Shown piece after piece: positions 25,672-33,987 of a stretch of 56,880 bases of DNA; the first letter of the stretch is position 1, and each line of letters opens with the position of its first letter. This DNA comes from JBDTES01 sp039922435. GTDB taxonomy: Bacteria; Patescibacteriota; Saccharimonadia; Saccharimonadales; UBA4665. The notes beneath the pieces are model-generated. The model did not search any database. It was not told where the DNA came from and saw nothing but the letters and a program-made list of their open reading frames with translations. A program made the position numbers and the translations under genes. The stretch spans positions 1-56,880 of the forward strand of contig JBDTES010000029.1 in NCBI GenBank assembly GCA_039922435.1. Reading direction: 5' to 3'.

Positions 25672-26091
25672 ATGTTGAAAGAGTTCAAAAAGTTCGTAAT
25701 GCGTGGCAACGTTGTTGATCTAGCCGTCGCCGTCGTTGTAGGTGCCGCATTTAACAGTGTGATCCAAGGACTAGTCAAAGATATTATCACGCCACTAATT
25801 GCCGCTATCGGTGGCCAGCATGATTTCTCGACACTTAGCTTTACTATCAATAACAGTAAATTTTTATATGGCGACGTCATTAACTTAATTATTTCATTCC
25901 TGGTGATAGCCGCTGTCGTCTTCTTCCTGGTAGTCCAGCCATTAAATAGGTTACAGAGCCTATCCAACAAGCGAAAAACCCCCGAGGAACCGACCGACCG
26001 AAAGTGCCCAGAATGCCTTAGTGAGATTCCTAAAGCTGCCAGCCGCTGTGCCTTTTGCACTTCCAAGGTAACGCCACTCGCTAAATCTTAA
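25672..26091 (+). CDS. mscL: Large-conductance mechanosensitive channel with C-terminal zinc ribbon
   Basis: 139 residues. The N-terminal helix FKKFVMRGNVVDLAVAVVVG, a periplasmic loop and a second transmembrane helix (about 79-98) are typical of MscL, the pentameric osmotic safety valve. After residue 100 the usual helix bundle is replaced by CPECLSEIPKAASRCAFC, a two-pair zinc ribbon, a form also found in some actinobacteria and CPR. GGAG lies nine bases before the ATG. Single gene. Confidence 0.93.
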   Translation: MLKEFKKFVMRGNVVDLAVAVVVGAAFNSVIQGLVKDIITPLIAAIGGQHDFSTLSFTINNSKFLYGDVINLIISFLVIAAVVFFLVVQPLNRLQSLSNKRKTPEEPTDRKCPECLSEIPKAASRCAFCTSKVTPLAKS

Positions 26092-26201
26092 AACTCCTTC
26101 GTAAATCTATAGGCGTTAAATTAGCTGACCCATAATAAACCAAACACTTCTGTAAGCCTAGACTGTAATCTAGAATAATATCCTGAATCTCGATATAGAA
26201 C

Positions 26202-26666
26202 TTAGTTACCGGACAGCGAATTATCGTCGAGAGCTCCCGACGGAAAGTCATTAGTATCGTTGAGTAGGCTCATATTCTGGTTAATAGCATCGATGTCCTG
26301 TTGCTGACTAAGATACGTGGCCGGTAATGGACTACTCTGCTGGCTATTATTACTCTTCTGTGACGTCTTCTTAGTCGGCTCAGAGCCGGACGTAAAGGCC
26401 ACGACAACTATAACTATAATAATCACTAGTAGCGCAGCGCCCCCTGCGATTAATAGCACCAGCTTACGCTTACGAGCATCCTTATCTTCGTCATCAGGCT
26501 TAGTAGTAGTCTGTTGTGGCGCTATAGGCGTACCGTTTATTATAGGCTGAGGCACAGCAGCTGAAACCTGAACACTAGCCGGTGGAATTATACTACCCCC
26601 CACCTGAGGAGCTTGGGTCGGCTGTACGGGTTGCTGCGGCTGGTAATTTTGTTCTTGAGGGTCCAT
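26202..26666 (-). CDS. Single-pass membrane protein, Pro/Gln-rich N-terminus
   Basis: 154 residues, not recognised. About 60 residues of Pro/Gln/Val-rich, low-complexity sequence precede a charged DEDKDARKRK stretch and one membrane segment (LVLLIAGGAALLVIIIVIVVVAF, about 69-91). A short outer domain rich in Ser, Asn and Gln ends the protein. The topology suggests a cytosolic disordered tail and a small extracellular part. The ATG abuts the upstream gene's stop, so the two are co-expressed. Confidence 0.7.
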   Translation of the reverse strand: MDPQEQNYQPQQPVQPTQAPQVGGSIIPPASVQVSAAVPQPIINGTPIAPQQTTTKPDDEDKDARKRKLVLLIAGGAALLVIIIVIVVVAFTSGSEPTKKTSQKSNNSQQSSPLPATYLSQQQDIDAINQNMSLLNDTNDFPSGALDDNSLSGN

Positions 26667-27290
26667 TTAAGAGTCCGTATTCGATTTAGGTTGCAAAATA
26701 CCAACGAAGTTCTGCATAACTGGCTGTAAGACATTATTGACATAGGTCGCTATATCACCAGATTGACTAATTAACTGAGTATAATAAACTCGCGCAGTAT
26801 CAAGTAACGCCTGAAAACCGATTGGGTCGGCTTGGCAGTTTATTACTAAGATATCGCCCAATACCTGCTGGTAGTTAGCAAACGTATCTTGGAAAGTAGT
26901 TATTTTCTGTACTAGTGCTGCCCGATCCTGTTCTAGTTCAAAGGTTTTCTGTGACGCTAATTTGAGTTGGCCGATACTAATTAGTAATATTCCATCGACA
27001 TTCTGATACGTAGTGGTCCGCTTATTCGCAACCGTTGCAGTCCAAGGTTGTAGTTTGCGAATTGATAGCTGTTCAGTCCCGCACACACTCTGGAGGTGCT
27101 TAACTGTCTTGGCATCGAGCTGCTCGTTTTGCTCTTTCTTACGCTGGTCAAGCCGCTGATCAAATGTACTGCCAGCTGGCGGAGTAACTGGTACACCGAG
27201 CGCTACAGCCGTAGTTAAGTACGAGACTGCAATAAATGTAGCAAGTACAAGAATAAGGATTGGAGTTCGCAAAATTGTCAGCTTTTTCAT
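26667..27290 (-). CDS. Secreted or membrane-tethered helical protein
   Basis: 207 residues, not recognised. An N-terminal hydrophobic segment (about 10-30) after KKLTILR acts as signal or anchor. The rest is mainly helical and extracellular, with two cysteines (CGTEQLS and INCQAD) that could form a disulfide. The length and composition resemble Patescibacteria surface proteins found next to a single-pass partner. Start: ATG 27290, 13 bases after TG C TAGAAT (27312-27304). Confidence 0.7.
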   Translation of the reverse strand: MKKLTILRTPILILVLATFIAVSYLTTAVALGVPVTPPAGSTFDQRLDQRKKEQNEQLDAKTVKHLQSVCGTEQLSIRKLQPWTATVANKRTTTYQNVDGILLISIGQLKLASQKTFELEQDRAALVQKITTFQDTFANYQQVLGDILVINCQADPIGFQALLDTARVYYTQLISQSGDIATYVNNVLQPVMQNFVGILQPKSNTDS

Positions 27291-27596
27291 GGCTTATGTA
27301 AGTATTCTAGCATAAGCATCTCTGCCGTCTACAGCAAATTGTTGCAGCCCAAGCTGTGGTTAGCAAAAATATGATAAATATTACCAATAGGTCAAGGCAC
27401 GATAACTTACTAATTAATTGATGTGACAGTAATCCCTGCTAGGTCAGCCCACACATAGTGCTGCTCCATCCATCTGTTTGGCTAAAGTCCACCCTCCAAC
27501 AATCCAAAGCACTAAAGAGCCCTGTCAAGATTAAAATTCACTAAGTAGTGACCCTCTCTTACTAAATAATGAGGGGCTTATAGGGTCATAATCGCC
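27291..27596. other. Intergenic region of 306 bases
   Basis: It holds the promoter of the secreted-protein gene (27304-27312) at one end. At the other, downstream of NUDIX on the minus strand, is a small TCACTA/TAGTGA dyad near 27538-27551 with ATTTT after it, possibly a weak terminator. I see nothing else. Confidence 0.4.
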
Positions 27597-28070
27597 CTAC
27601 ACGGTTTGGGCGTATGCCTGAACAACCTCATTATAGTTAAATGCAAAGTCCGTGGTAGCGAGCTCATCTCGTCCTAGGAATACTAGACGCTGCCCCTCGT
27701 TAAGGCGTAGATTGGGCGTGGTATCAAGCTGACAGCCATAAATAGTCTGCTCGACATTTCTTTCGTCAATCCAAGATCTAAATAGAGTTAGGCCAGATGG
27801 CTGGAAAGGTGCCCCTGTATCTAAATCATCTAACTCTTCAGCAAATTCTCTCATGGCGGCCTCCATCGGCTCTTCCCCTGGTTCAAGATGACCACCAATG
27901 ATGTCTATCCTATTAGGGAATGGAATTGAACTTTTATCATCTCTCAAAAAGAACATGAACTTATCTATGTCGCGTATATAGAAGATAGCACCTGCTCCCC
28001 GGGCCTTAGGGGTTATCTCTATGCTGCCGGCTTTACTTTCGCTATTCGACGGTGTTTCATGGGTAGTCAT
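27597..28070 (-). CDS. NUDIX hydrolase
   Basis: 157 residues. The Nudix box reads GHLEPGEEPMEAA then MREFAEEL, matching Gx5Ex7REuxEE, with the metal-binding glutamates in place. Family members hydrolyse nucleoside diphosphates linked to other groups; the substrate cannot be told. The ATG at 28070 follows TG T GATAAT by eight bases with no ribosome site, so it looks leaderless. Confidence 0.88.
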   Translation of the reverse strand: MTTHETPSNSESKAGSIEITPKARGAGAIFYIRDIDKFMFFLRDDKSSIPFPNRIDIIGGHLEPGEEPMEAAMREFAEELDDLDTGAPFQPSGLTLFRSWIDERNVEQTIYGCQLDTTPNLRLNEGQRLVFLGRDELATTDFAFNYNEVVQAYAQTV

Positions 28071-28078
28071 ACAAGAAT

Positions 28079-28087
28079 ATTATCACA
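28079..28087 (-). promoter_or_regulatory. Extended -10 promoter, leaderless start
   Basis: Minus strand TG T GATAAT followed by eight bases and the NUDIX ATG. Confidence 0.6.
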
Positions 28088-28101
28088 GGTTTTATGTACA
28101 A

Positions 28102-28140
28102 AATAAAAAAACCAACGCAGTAGGATATGGGTTTTTTATT
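28102..28140 (-). terminator. Terminator after the 184-aa gene
   Basis: AATAAAAAAACC pairs with GGGTTTTTTATT; T-rich on both strands. It lies between the 28198 gene and NUDIX. Confidence 0.6.
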
Positions 28141-28197
28141 CGTTGATCAGGGCTGGGACTGCATAGAAATACCTTATGAACAAAGTCCGTGTAACGG

Positions 28198-28752
28198 CTA
28201 GTGAGCCCGCCCCGTCGCCGGTTGTACTAATTGAAGTTTAACTAGTAGCTCGGCGGCCTCACCACTACTGGCAAGATGTAAGCCTAGAGAGCGCTCTTCT
28301 ATTCGGGTTTTCTGTTCATGTACGGCTCTAGCTCTCTCAGTTGCTGCAGCTGTGGCAATAGTTAGGTAATGGTCCATAATCTTCGACCCCATAGACCTAT
28401 ACGGCATTACGGGTGTCCGATCATGAGCGGGTGGATATATGTGCTTTGTTAACTGTAGGCCATCAATAGTTAATTCGGTGCCGTAAGAGGTACGAGAGCC
28501 ATCTTGATTATCCCAAGCAACAGTTGCCATATTTATCGAATTTGCATCATCAACATTACCTTCACCTTCCGGGTGGAAAATTAATAAAATCCCTTCATGC
28601 CACCGCTTCTTTATCGGAGCAGAGTTATTTCTTACCCCATATAACCCCGGTATTAGCTCTACCTTTTTCAAGATTCTATCAACCTCATCAACAACAACCT
28701 GGGCCTGCTCCGAAGTGGCTAATGATTCATGTGACTTATCTATTTCAGACAT
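28198..28752 (-). CDS. Hypothetical cytosolic protein
   Basis: 184 residues, soluble, mixed alpha/beta, with no membrane segment, no motif I recognise and a C-terminal helical region (ERARAVHEQKTRIEER). A TATAAT (28768-28763) lies ten bases before the ATG, giving almost no leader. Stands alone between NUDIX and tRNA-Asp. Confidence 0.6.
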   Translation of the reverse strand: MSEIDKSHESLATSEQAQVVVDEVDRILKKVELIPGLYGVRNNSAPIKKRWHEGILLIFHPEGEGNVDDANSINMATVAWDNQDGSRTSYGTELTIDGLQLTKHIYPPAHDRTPVMPYRSMGSKIMDHYLTIATAAATERARAVHEQKTRIEERSLGLHLASSGEAAELLVKLQLVQPATGRAH

Positions 28753-28833
28753 AATAATTGCAATTATATAATAAATCTACATATAATACAATTAAACGTA
28801 ACCACTCATAAATATGTGTCAGACACAAAAGCC

Positions 28834-28851
28834 GGCGGGATCGACCGGATT
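28834..28851 (-). repeat. Partial copy of the tRNA-Asp 3' end
   Basis: 18 bases matching 17 of 18 positions of tRNA-Asp 29014-29031 (acceptor and part of the T stem), about 180 bases away in the same orientation. Such fragments can remain after site-specific integration into a tRNA gene. No integrase gene adjoins it. Confidence 0.5.
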
Positions 28852-28974
28852 AGCGGACTTTGTCTCTTCTGTGGCGTGCTCAGAGCAAGCTCCTATGCGC
28901 GTCCTCTTTCCACGACCCAGCCCGCTTACTTCGTTCACTCTTTGCTGGTCCCAATCATGAACGAAGTTCATCAA

Positions 28975-29012
28975 TAGAAAAAGACCCATACATTGTCATG
29001 GGTCTTTTTCTA
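28975..29012 (-). terminator. tRNA-Asp terminator
   Basis: Fifteen-base arms TAGAAAAAGACCCAT / ATGGGTCTTTTTCTA directly after the tRNA CCA on the minus strand. Confidence 0.92.
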
Positions 29013-29088
29013 TGGCGGGCTCGACCGGATTTGAACCGGCGATCTCCTCCGTGACAGGGAGGCGTGATAACCACTTCACTACGAGCCC
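29013..29088 (-). tRNA. tRNA-Asp (GTC)
   Basis: Minus strand: acceptor GGGCTCG / CGAGCCC, discriminator G, CCA encoded. Anticodon stem CCTCC/GGAGG with loop CTGTCAC gives GTC. Confidence 0.95.
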
Positions 29089-29259
29089 TCACTACTTAAG
29101 CTGACAATGTCAGTGCAGCTCTATCGAAAAGAACAGCGAGCTTGGCTTGGATCTATTTTTAGCAAAATTTGTCTGAGCCGACGATCTATAAGAAAAACCA
29201 TAGGTTTATCTCACTCAAGCAACAGGGGTAATTTTAGCAAACTGAAACAAAAAATGCAA

Positions 29260-30366
29260 TCAATCCAATTTCACAGAGATGAATATGTGCGCTGGATGAG
29301 CAGCCCTAGCCGGTTTTAGATAAGATTCCAAGCTCTTAAACTGAATATAAATATGAGCTGCCTTAATCTTGCCACCATCGTTGCTAATAATCTTGACAAT
29401 TTCTAGGCCCGATCCAATATCGACGGGGGATGACACCTGTCCAGCCTGTAAAGATGTCAGAACACCAAGCAGCCGAGGTGGTACATCGGTGCTACCCACC
29501 GTAATAGCTTCGTTCGCAAACTGGCCACCATTCTTAGCCGTTGCCAAATCATCCGAATACTTGGTCGCAAGTACCGCAAAATCAGCTCCAGACTTCAGTT
29601 GTTGCTCAACCGAGGTTGCCTTGCTGTGGGCGGTCGTATCCAATTTAGAAACTAGTTTCTGTGACAATAACTCCTGTTTGAGTTCACGCTTAAGGTCATT
29701 AACCGACCAGCCAAAGAACTCACTGGTTATATCCGACAATTCTTTATTACCGCCAGTCAACTGGTTCTGCTTCTTAAGCAAGCTAACCTCTCGATTAACT
29801 TCGGCACTACTAACGCTGATACCGTTCTTAACGGCCAGCTGTTTGACATAAGTCGCATCAATCACTTGTTGCATCGCCTTCGGCTTATAAGCTTCGAGTT
29901 GTTGCCTACCGATAGCCGTATCAAAGTCGACATTTTGCTGAGTGTGATAATAGTGGATATAACGCCTCAGCTCGAACAGATAATTCTCGTAGGCAACGTA
30001 TGATGGGCCAACCTTAGCTACTGGTAGAGGTGCTACTTGGGTAATTCGGTACATAAAGGCTGATGATGATTGAAATTTATATAACTCAAAACCAATATAG
30101 ACGAAAAATGCAATTATAGCCGTTATTAGCAAGCTAGCTGACACGATAACAATCCGATACTTGGAGTGTTGCAAAGGATAAATGTACTTACGGGCACTCG
30201 ACAGCACTTCTTCACGGTGTTCAGCCACTGTTTCGTTAGTAATTTGCGGGATAGACTGAATCGCTGCCGCTGCCAGTTCTTCTTTAGTCAGGCGTCTTAG
30301 CCGCTTAGGAAGTCTGGGTTTAGGCAGTTTACGAATTTTTTTGAGGGATATCTTATGTTTCTTCAT
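29260..30366 (-). CDS. Membrane-anchored peptidyl-prolyl isomerase (SurA/PrsA-like)
   Basis: 368 residues. A basic cytosolic tail of about 70 residues, rich in KRL repeats at its start, precedes a membrane segment near 72-92. A SurA_N-like helical region (about 110-215) leads to a parvulin PpiC domain (LKSGADFAVLATKYSDD, NGGQFANEAI, SSPVDIGSGLEIVKI). It would help fold exported proteins such as pilins or adhesins. It starts five bases after the PH-domain gene, as a two-gene operon. The tail past the PPIase domain is short. Confidence 0.88.
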   Translation of the reverse strand: MKKHKISLKKIRKLPKPRLPKRLRRLTKEELAAAAIQSIPQITNETVAEHREEVLSSARKYIYPLQHSKYRIVIVSASLLITAIIAFFVYIGFELYKFQSSSAFMYRITQVAPLPVAKVGPSYVAYENYLFELRRYIHYYHTQQNVDFDTAIGRQQLEAYKPKAMQQVIDATYVKQLAVKNGISVSSAEVNREVSLLKKQNQLTGGNKELSDITSEFFGWSVNDLKRELKQELLSQKLVSKLDTTAHSKATSVEQQLKSGADFAVLATKYSDDLATAKNGGQFANEAITVGSTDVPPRLLGVLTSLQAGQVSSPVDIGSGLEIVKIISNDGGKIKAAHIYIQFKSLESYLKPARAAHPAHIFISVKLD

Positions 30367-30371
30367 TTAAT

Positions 30372-30947
30372 TTACTCGCCCATCGGCATCGGTGGCTCGG
30401 TAGTTTGGATACCTTTGTCACGCAAAATTTCTAGTAGCTTCTTTTGAATCTTAGCCGGGTGATGAATATAGTGAATCAAAAGGTCACCGACAAAAGTTTG
30501 CATCATTATTGTACCAAATCCCAGCAGCGTTTCCTGCAAACCCGAAACTTCGTAGTTAACCATCTGAATTTGCGGCAAGCTCATATCGACTACACTACGG
30601 TGGAAGAAGCCCTTTTGGGTAATCTGGATAAACCGCTGATCGGTCACGATAAAGACACTAAAGTGCCAACTCATCCATGACGGGAAAAAAAGTACGAACG
30701 AAATACCAAGACTAACTACAAAACTCATAAAAAAGAATGTCATAGTCGGTGGGTTATTAGCATTAACATACGTCAAAATCAGAGTGTAAAGTGGTCCCAC
30801 CAAAAGGCCCAAACCACTTAAAATCAAACCCCAGCGCATAACAATTGGATGTTTTCGAAAAACGAATAAAACCTCTTCGCCATCAAACTGATCACTAAAG
30901 TATTTGGTCTTGCTAGGTTTAATTACTGTTTCTGGGTTACTGGCCAT
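30372..30947 (-). CDS. PH-domain (bPH2/DUF304) membrane protein
   Basis: 191 residues from ATG 30947. Two close membrane segments (about 38-60 and 67-90) are followed by a bacterial PH domain (FIVTDQRFIQITQKGFFHRSVVDMSL...LGFGTIMMQT). The family is widespread and its function unclear; a membrane or stress-linked role is usually proposed. In-frame ATGs at 30956 and 30974 exist, but an extended -10 ends exactly seven bases before 30947 and overlaps 30956, so the short form is favoured. Forms an operon with the isomerase. Confidence 0.83.
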   Translation of the reverse strand: MASNPETVIKPSKTKYFSDQFDGEEVLFVFRKHPIVMRWGLILSGLGLLVGPLYTLILTYVNANNPPTMTFFFMSFVVSLGISFVLFFPSWMSWHFSVFIVTDQRFIQITQKGFFHRSVVDMSLPQIQMVNYEVSGLQETLLGFGTIMMQTFVGDLLIHYIHHPAKIQKKLLEILRDKGIQTTEPPMPMGE

Positions 30948-30954
30948 AAGCTGC

Positions 30955-30963
30955 ATTATAGCA
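30955..30963 (-). promoter_or_regulatory. Extended -10 promoter, leaderless start
   Basis: Minus strand TG C TATAAT (perfect hexamer) followed by seven bases and ATG 30947. Confidence 0.7.
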
Positions 30964-31033
30964 AACAGACTCAATTGGGTGTGCTCATAAAAAGTAAATG
31001 ATAAATGACCAATGCGAAATGGTAAATGATATT

Positions 31034-31108
31034 TGGTGCCCCCACCGGGATTCGAACCTGGAGCTTCTCCTTAGGACGGAGTTATTTTATCCATTGAACT
31101 ATGGGGGC
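31034..31108 (-). tRNA. tRNA-Arg (CCT)
   Basis: Minus strand: acceptor GCCCCCA / TGGGGGC, discriminator A, CCA encoded. Anticodon loop GTCCTAA gives CCT; the first anticodon-stem pair is an A-A mismatch. T arm CCAGG TTCGAAT CCCGG has weak end pairing. Confidence 0.93.
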
Positions 31109-31223
31109 CTAACAGCGGTGATTATAGCATATACCCCTGGCCACTAAGCGTAAAAGAGCTGTATCACAATAAATCAACCCAAGTTAAGCTCCGAGTTAGG
31201 GATTATGGCTATTATATAACCCT

Positions 31224-31247
31224 CTCTGTAGATTTATACCTACAGAG
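31224..31247. repeat. Inverted repeat downstream of ndk
   Basis: CTCTGTAG / CTACAGAG with an eight-base loop, 74 bases past the ndk stop. No T tract; it may be a 3' stabilising hairpin. Confidence 0.45.
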
Positions 31248-31320
31248 TAGTTACTAACTTATACTAGGAGCCGTCCGTTCAACTAAGTTACTCAGGCCCA
31301 TATCTGTTAGGGGCTACCTA

Positions 31321-31842
31321 TTATTTCTTTTTGGCGTTGGGGCGGGGCTGCGTAAAGTATTCGTGAACTGTACTGTATTTATCAAATATCTCACCCTCTT
31401 TGAACCAGTACTCGATTTCGGCTTTAGCTTCTAGTTGGTCACCCGAGGCATGCAGGACTGTCGGCAATGCCACGTTATTCTTATTTACATAGTCAAGGCT
31501 AGCATGGGCGTAATCACCGCGAATCGTGCCTGGAGCAGCTTCGTTAGCACTGGTAGCCCCCACCATTTTACGAACCAAGGGGACAGCTTCGACACCCTCT
31601 AGAACCATAGCAATCACTGGGCCCTCTTGCATAGCACCAAGTTGAACTTTAAATTGGGCTTCGCCACGACGTGATACCATTTTGCCAATCGTTTCATAGT
31701 GATGATAATATTGATCATAATCTGGTCTTAGCATTTTCATACCGACAACTTTAAGACCAACTTTCTCAAAACGGCTCAGGATTTCACCAATAATTCCACG
31801 CTGTACAGCGTCAGGTTTAAATATAACTAGGGTCTTTTCCAT
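31321..31842 (-). CDS. ndk: Nucleoside diphosphate kinase
   Basis: Transfers the gamma phosphate between nucleotides through a phosphohistidine. 173 residues, about 30 longer than the classic form because of an insert after the active site (AKAEIEYWFKEGEIF) and a basic tail. N-terminus EKTLVIFKPDAVQRG, RGDYAHAS and catalytic His131 in TVLHASGDQ. AAAGGA is seven bases before the ATG, and TG T TATAAT (31876-31868) gives a leader of about 18 bases. Divergent from the recombinase gene. Confidence 0.94.
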   Translation of the reverse strand: MEKTLVIFKPDAVQRGIIGEILSRFEKVGLKVVGMKMLRPDYDQYYHHYETIGKMVSRRGEAQFKVQLGAMQEGPVIAMVLEGVEAVPLVRKMVGATSANEAAPGTIRGDYAHASLDYVNKNNVALPTVLHASGDQLEAKAEIEYWFKEGEIFDKYSTVHEYFTQPRPNAKKK

Positions 31843-31867
31843 GTTGTTTCCTTTTTAATTCAAGTGA

Positions 31868-31876
31868 ATTATAACA
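31868..31876 (-). promoter_or_regulatory. ndk promoter (extended -10)
   Basis: Minus strand TG T TATAAT, 25 bases before the ATG; here the leader does carry AAAGGA, in contrast to the leaderless set. Confidence 0.65.
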
Positions 31877-31918
31877 GATATGAGCACGAACTTCCACCGC
31901 CCTTTTGTGTCTCATAAA

Positions 31919-31927
31919 TGCTACTAT
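31919..31927 (+). promoter_or_regulatory. Extended -10 promoter, leaderless start
   Basis: TG C TACTAT followed by six bases and the ATG of the Xer recombinase at 31934. Confidence 0.62.
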
Positions 31928-31933
31928 TAGCTT

Positions 31934-32842
31934 ATGCGTTTTAGTAAAATCAAGACAGATTTCTTGGAGTATCTCGAATTAGAGCAAAATCGTTCCCAAA
32001 AAACGATTGCTAATTACGACCATTATTTAACTCGGTTGAGTGATTTCGCCGGCGATATACAGATAAGTGACATAGATAGTGAACTGATTCGCAAATGGCG
32101 TCTATGGTTGAACCGACTGGGGACCAATACGTCTGACGAACTAGGTAAAACAACCCAAAATTACCATCTTATAGCTCTGCGTAGCTTCTTAAAGTATTGT
32201 TTAAAGCGCGATATACCAGTGCTCGCTCCGGATAAAATTGAGTTGGCCCACACTACCCGCCCTCAAGTAACTTTTTTAAACGAAGACGAATTAGAGAGGC
32301 TCTTCGCTCAGCCCGACATCACAACGACAGCTGGACTACGTGACCGAGCCATATTAGAACTACTGTTTAGCTCTGGGCTCCGCGTTAGCGAACTAGTCGG
32401 GCTAGACCGCGACCACATAAATCTGAAGCGACGTGAATTTACAGTCCGCGGCAAAGGCCAAAAAGACCGACCAATATTTATCAGTGCTGAGGCGGCTGAT
32501 TGGTTGCAGCAATATCTAAACCAACGCACCGATACGACTAAGCCACTATTCTTGCGTTACGGCGGTAATAAGCAAGTCGATTTAAGTGGTAATTTCCACC
32601 GTTTAACTGCCCGCAGCGTCCAGCGAATAGTGGCTCATTTTGCCCTAATGGCAGGTATCACCAAGCACGTTAGTCCACACACTCTGCGCCATAGTTTCGC
32701 CACCAATCTACTAATGAACGGAGCCGACCTAAGAAGTGTTCAAGCTATGCTGGGCCACAGCAATATTGCTACTACCCAGATTTATACTCACGTGACCGAC
32801 CCCCACCTCAGAGCCGTCCACGAACAGTTCCATCATCTTTAA
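31934..32842 (+). CDS. Tyrosine recombinase, XerA/XerC/XerD type
   Basis: 302 residues, the usual Xer length. N-terminal SAM-like core-binding domain (1-95) and catalytic domain with Arg150, Lys174, His249, Arg252, His275 and nucleophile Tyr284 (TQIYTHV). All six catalytic residues are present. Likely the housekeeping chromosome-dimer recombinase, since it sits among housekeeping genes without phage or integron partners. XerC versus XerD cannot be told; many CPR have only one. Convergent with the prepilin gene at 32876. Confidence 0.92.
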   Translation: MRFSKIKTDFLEYLELEQNRSQKTIANYDHYLTRLSDFAGDIQISDIDSELIRKWRLWLNRLGTNTSDELGKTTQNYHLIALRSFLKYCLKRDIPVLAPDKIELAHTTRPQVTFLNEDELERLFAQPDITTTAGLRDRAILELLFSSGLRVSELVGLDRDHINLKRREFTVRGKGQKDRPIFISAEAADWLQQYLNQRTDTTKPLFLRYGGNKQVDLSGNFHRLTARSVQRIVAHFALMAGITKHVSPHTLRHSFATNLLMNGADLRSVQAMLGHSNIATTQIYTHVTDPHLRAVHEQFHHL

Positions 32843-32875
32843 CTAGCCCCCTGGATTCAAGTTATTGAGAAAAGT

Positions 32876-33958
32876 CTAACAACTACCCATAGTCACGGAC
32901 CCGGGGTAGGCCGACAGGTCCTTGCAGATAGCTCCAGCACCCTCGGCATCAAAGCCCGGCCATGGGTAATTCTGACGAGTAGGAATACGTACCTGGATTC
33001 GCTTTAAGACATTCTGAGCTTTACCGGTCGAATCTATCATAGTCTGGGCCCCATCAAAGCTGACTGGTGCCCCTAAAGATGATCCAGTCAGGTAAACGTC
33101 TGTCTGACTATAAATTGAACGCAAACTTACCAGATACCCACTACTAGAGGCTGGGATACCCGTTAATTCAACATGGCAATAACGCGGCACGCTGTCTTTA
33201 TTACACTCGCCATTCAAAACATCCCCAGCAGTCGTGGTAAGACCAGTATTACCGTTAACTACACCTGCTCCATTAGCATTGACACCACCCCTGTTCGGAT
33301 ATAAGAACGCTGTATAGGTATTACTAATAAGCCCTTCGCGACTAAGGTCGGACAAAGGGGTTAAGCTAAGACGAAGCATACCAATAGCTCCCCAGTTTGT
33401 CGATACCGGGAAACAACTAACGCCACCACAATCACTTCGGAAGTTCTGATTAGTCTTGTCGGTATCTTGCCAATAAACATCTAGTTGGGCGATCGTGTTA
33501 CCACCATCTTTATCAATTGGCTTAAAAATAAACGTCTTAGGCGTAACCATGCTTACTGGGTTAAAGACGAGTGAAGATGGATTAGGGTTAATTAGCAAGC
33601 AGGTCCAACTCGATAGACTACCACCACTCCCTGATACCGTATTATCCACAGTGTTATTAGACAGATACTGCCAACCCGCCGGATCCCCAGCCGGGCTAGA
33701 TTCATACGGTGGACAGGTTATTTTTGGGATAGAGAAGCCATTACTCATAGCCTGTACTGCATCATTAACACCACTCTCAGCCGCATAATAAGCCTGATTA
33801 CCCAAATGGCGATCCAGCTCGCGCTGCTGCGAGTGACGCATCAGTTCAGCGAAGCCAACCGTCAATAGACTAAGGACAATTATTAGTATCAGTGCGATAA
33901 TAATAGAAGCAAAACCTGCTTCATATTTCGACTGTTCGGTATTATTTGTAAATTTCAT
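32876..33958 (-). CDS. PilX-like minor prepilin
   Basis: 360 residues. Short leader ending in Gly15, then FASIIIALILIIVLSLLTVGF as the N-terminal helix, and YYAAESGVNDAVQAM, the conserved PilX/GspK motif. Position +5 is Ile, not Glu, as is common for tip pilins of the PilX/GspK group. A large cysteine-containing extracellular domain (five Cys pairs or so) follows. It sits 29 bases after another prepilin and is probably the last gene of the operon. Likely role: pilus tip assembly. Confidence 0.83.
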   Translation of the reverse strand: MKFTNNTEQSKYEAGFASIIIALILIIVLSLLTVGFAELMRHSQQRELDRHLGNQAYYAAESGVNDAVQAMSNGFSIPKITCPPYESSPAGDPAGWQYLSNNTVDNTVSGSGGSLSSWTCLLINPNPSSLVFNPVSMVTPKTFIFKPIDKDGGNTIAQLDVYWQDTDKTNQNFRSDCGGVSCFPVSTNWGAIGMLRLSLTPLSDLSREGLISNTYTAFLYPNRGGVNANGAGVVNGNTGLTTTAGDVLNGECNKDSVPRYCHVELTGIPASSSGYLVSLRSIYSQTDVYLTGSSLGAPVSFDGAQTMIDSTGKAQNVLKRIQVRIPTRQNYPWPGFDAEGAGAICKDLSAYPGSVTMGSC

Positions 33959-33987
33959 GGTAGTTTAAGCTTATGGCTTATCTTATT

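Noticed and set aside
28860..29054. Plus-strand frame of 64 codons before tRNA-Asp
   Set aside because: Runs across the tRNA terminator and into the tRNA; its RARPDLNRRSPP end is the familiar false translation of a tRNA.
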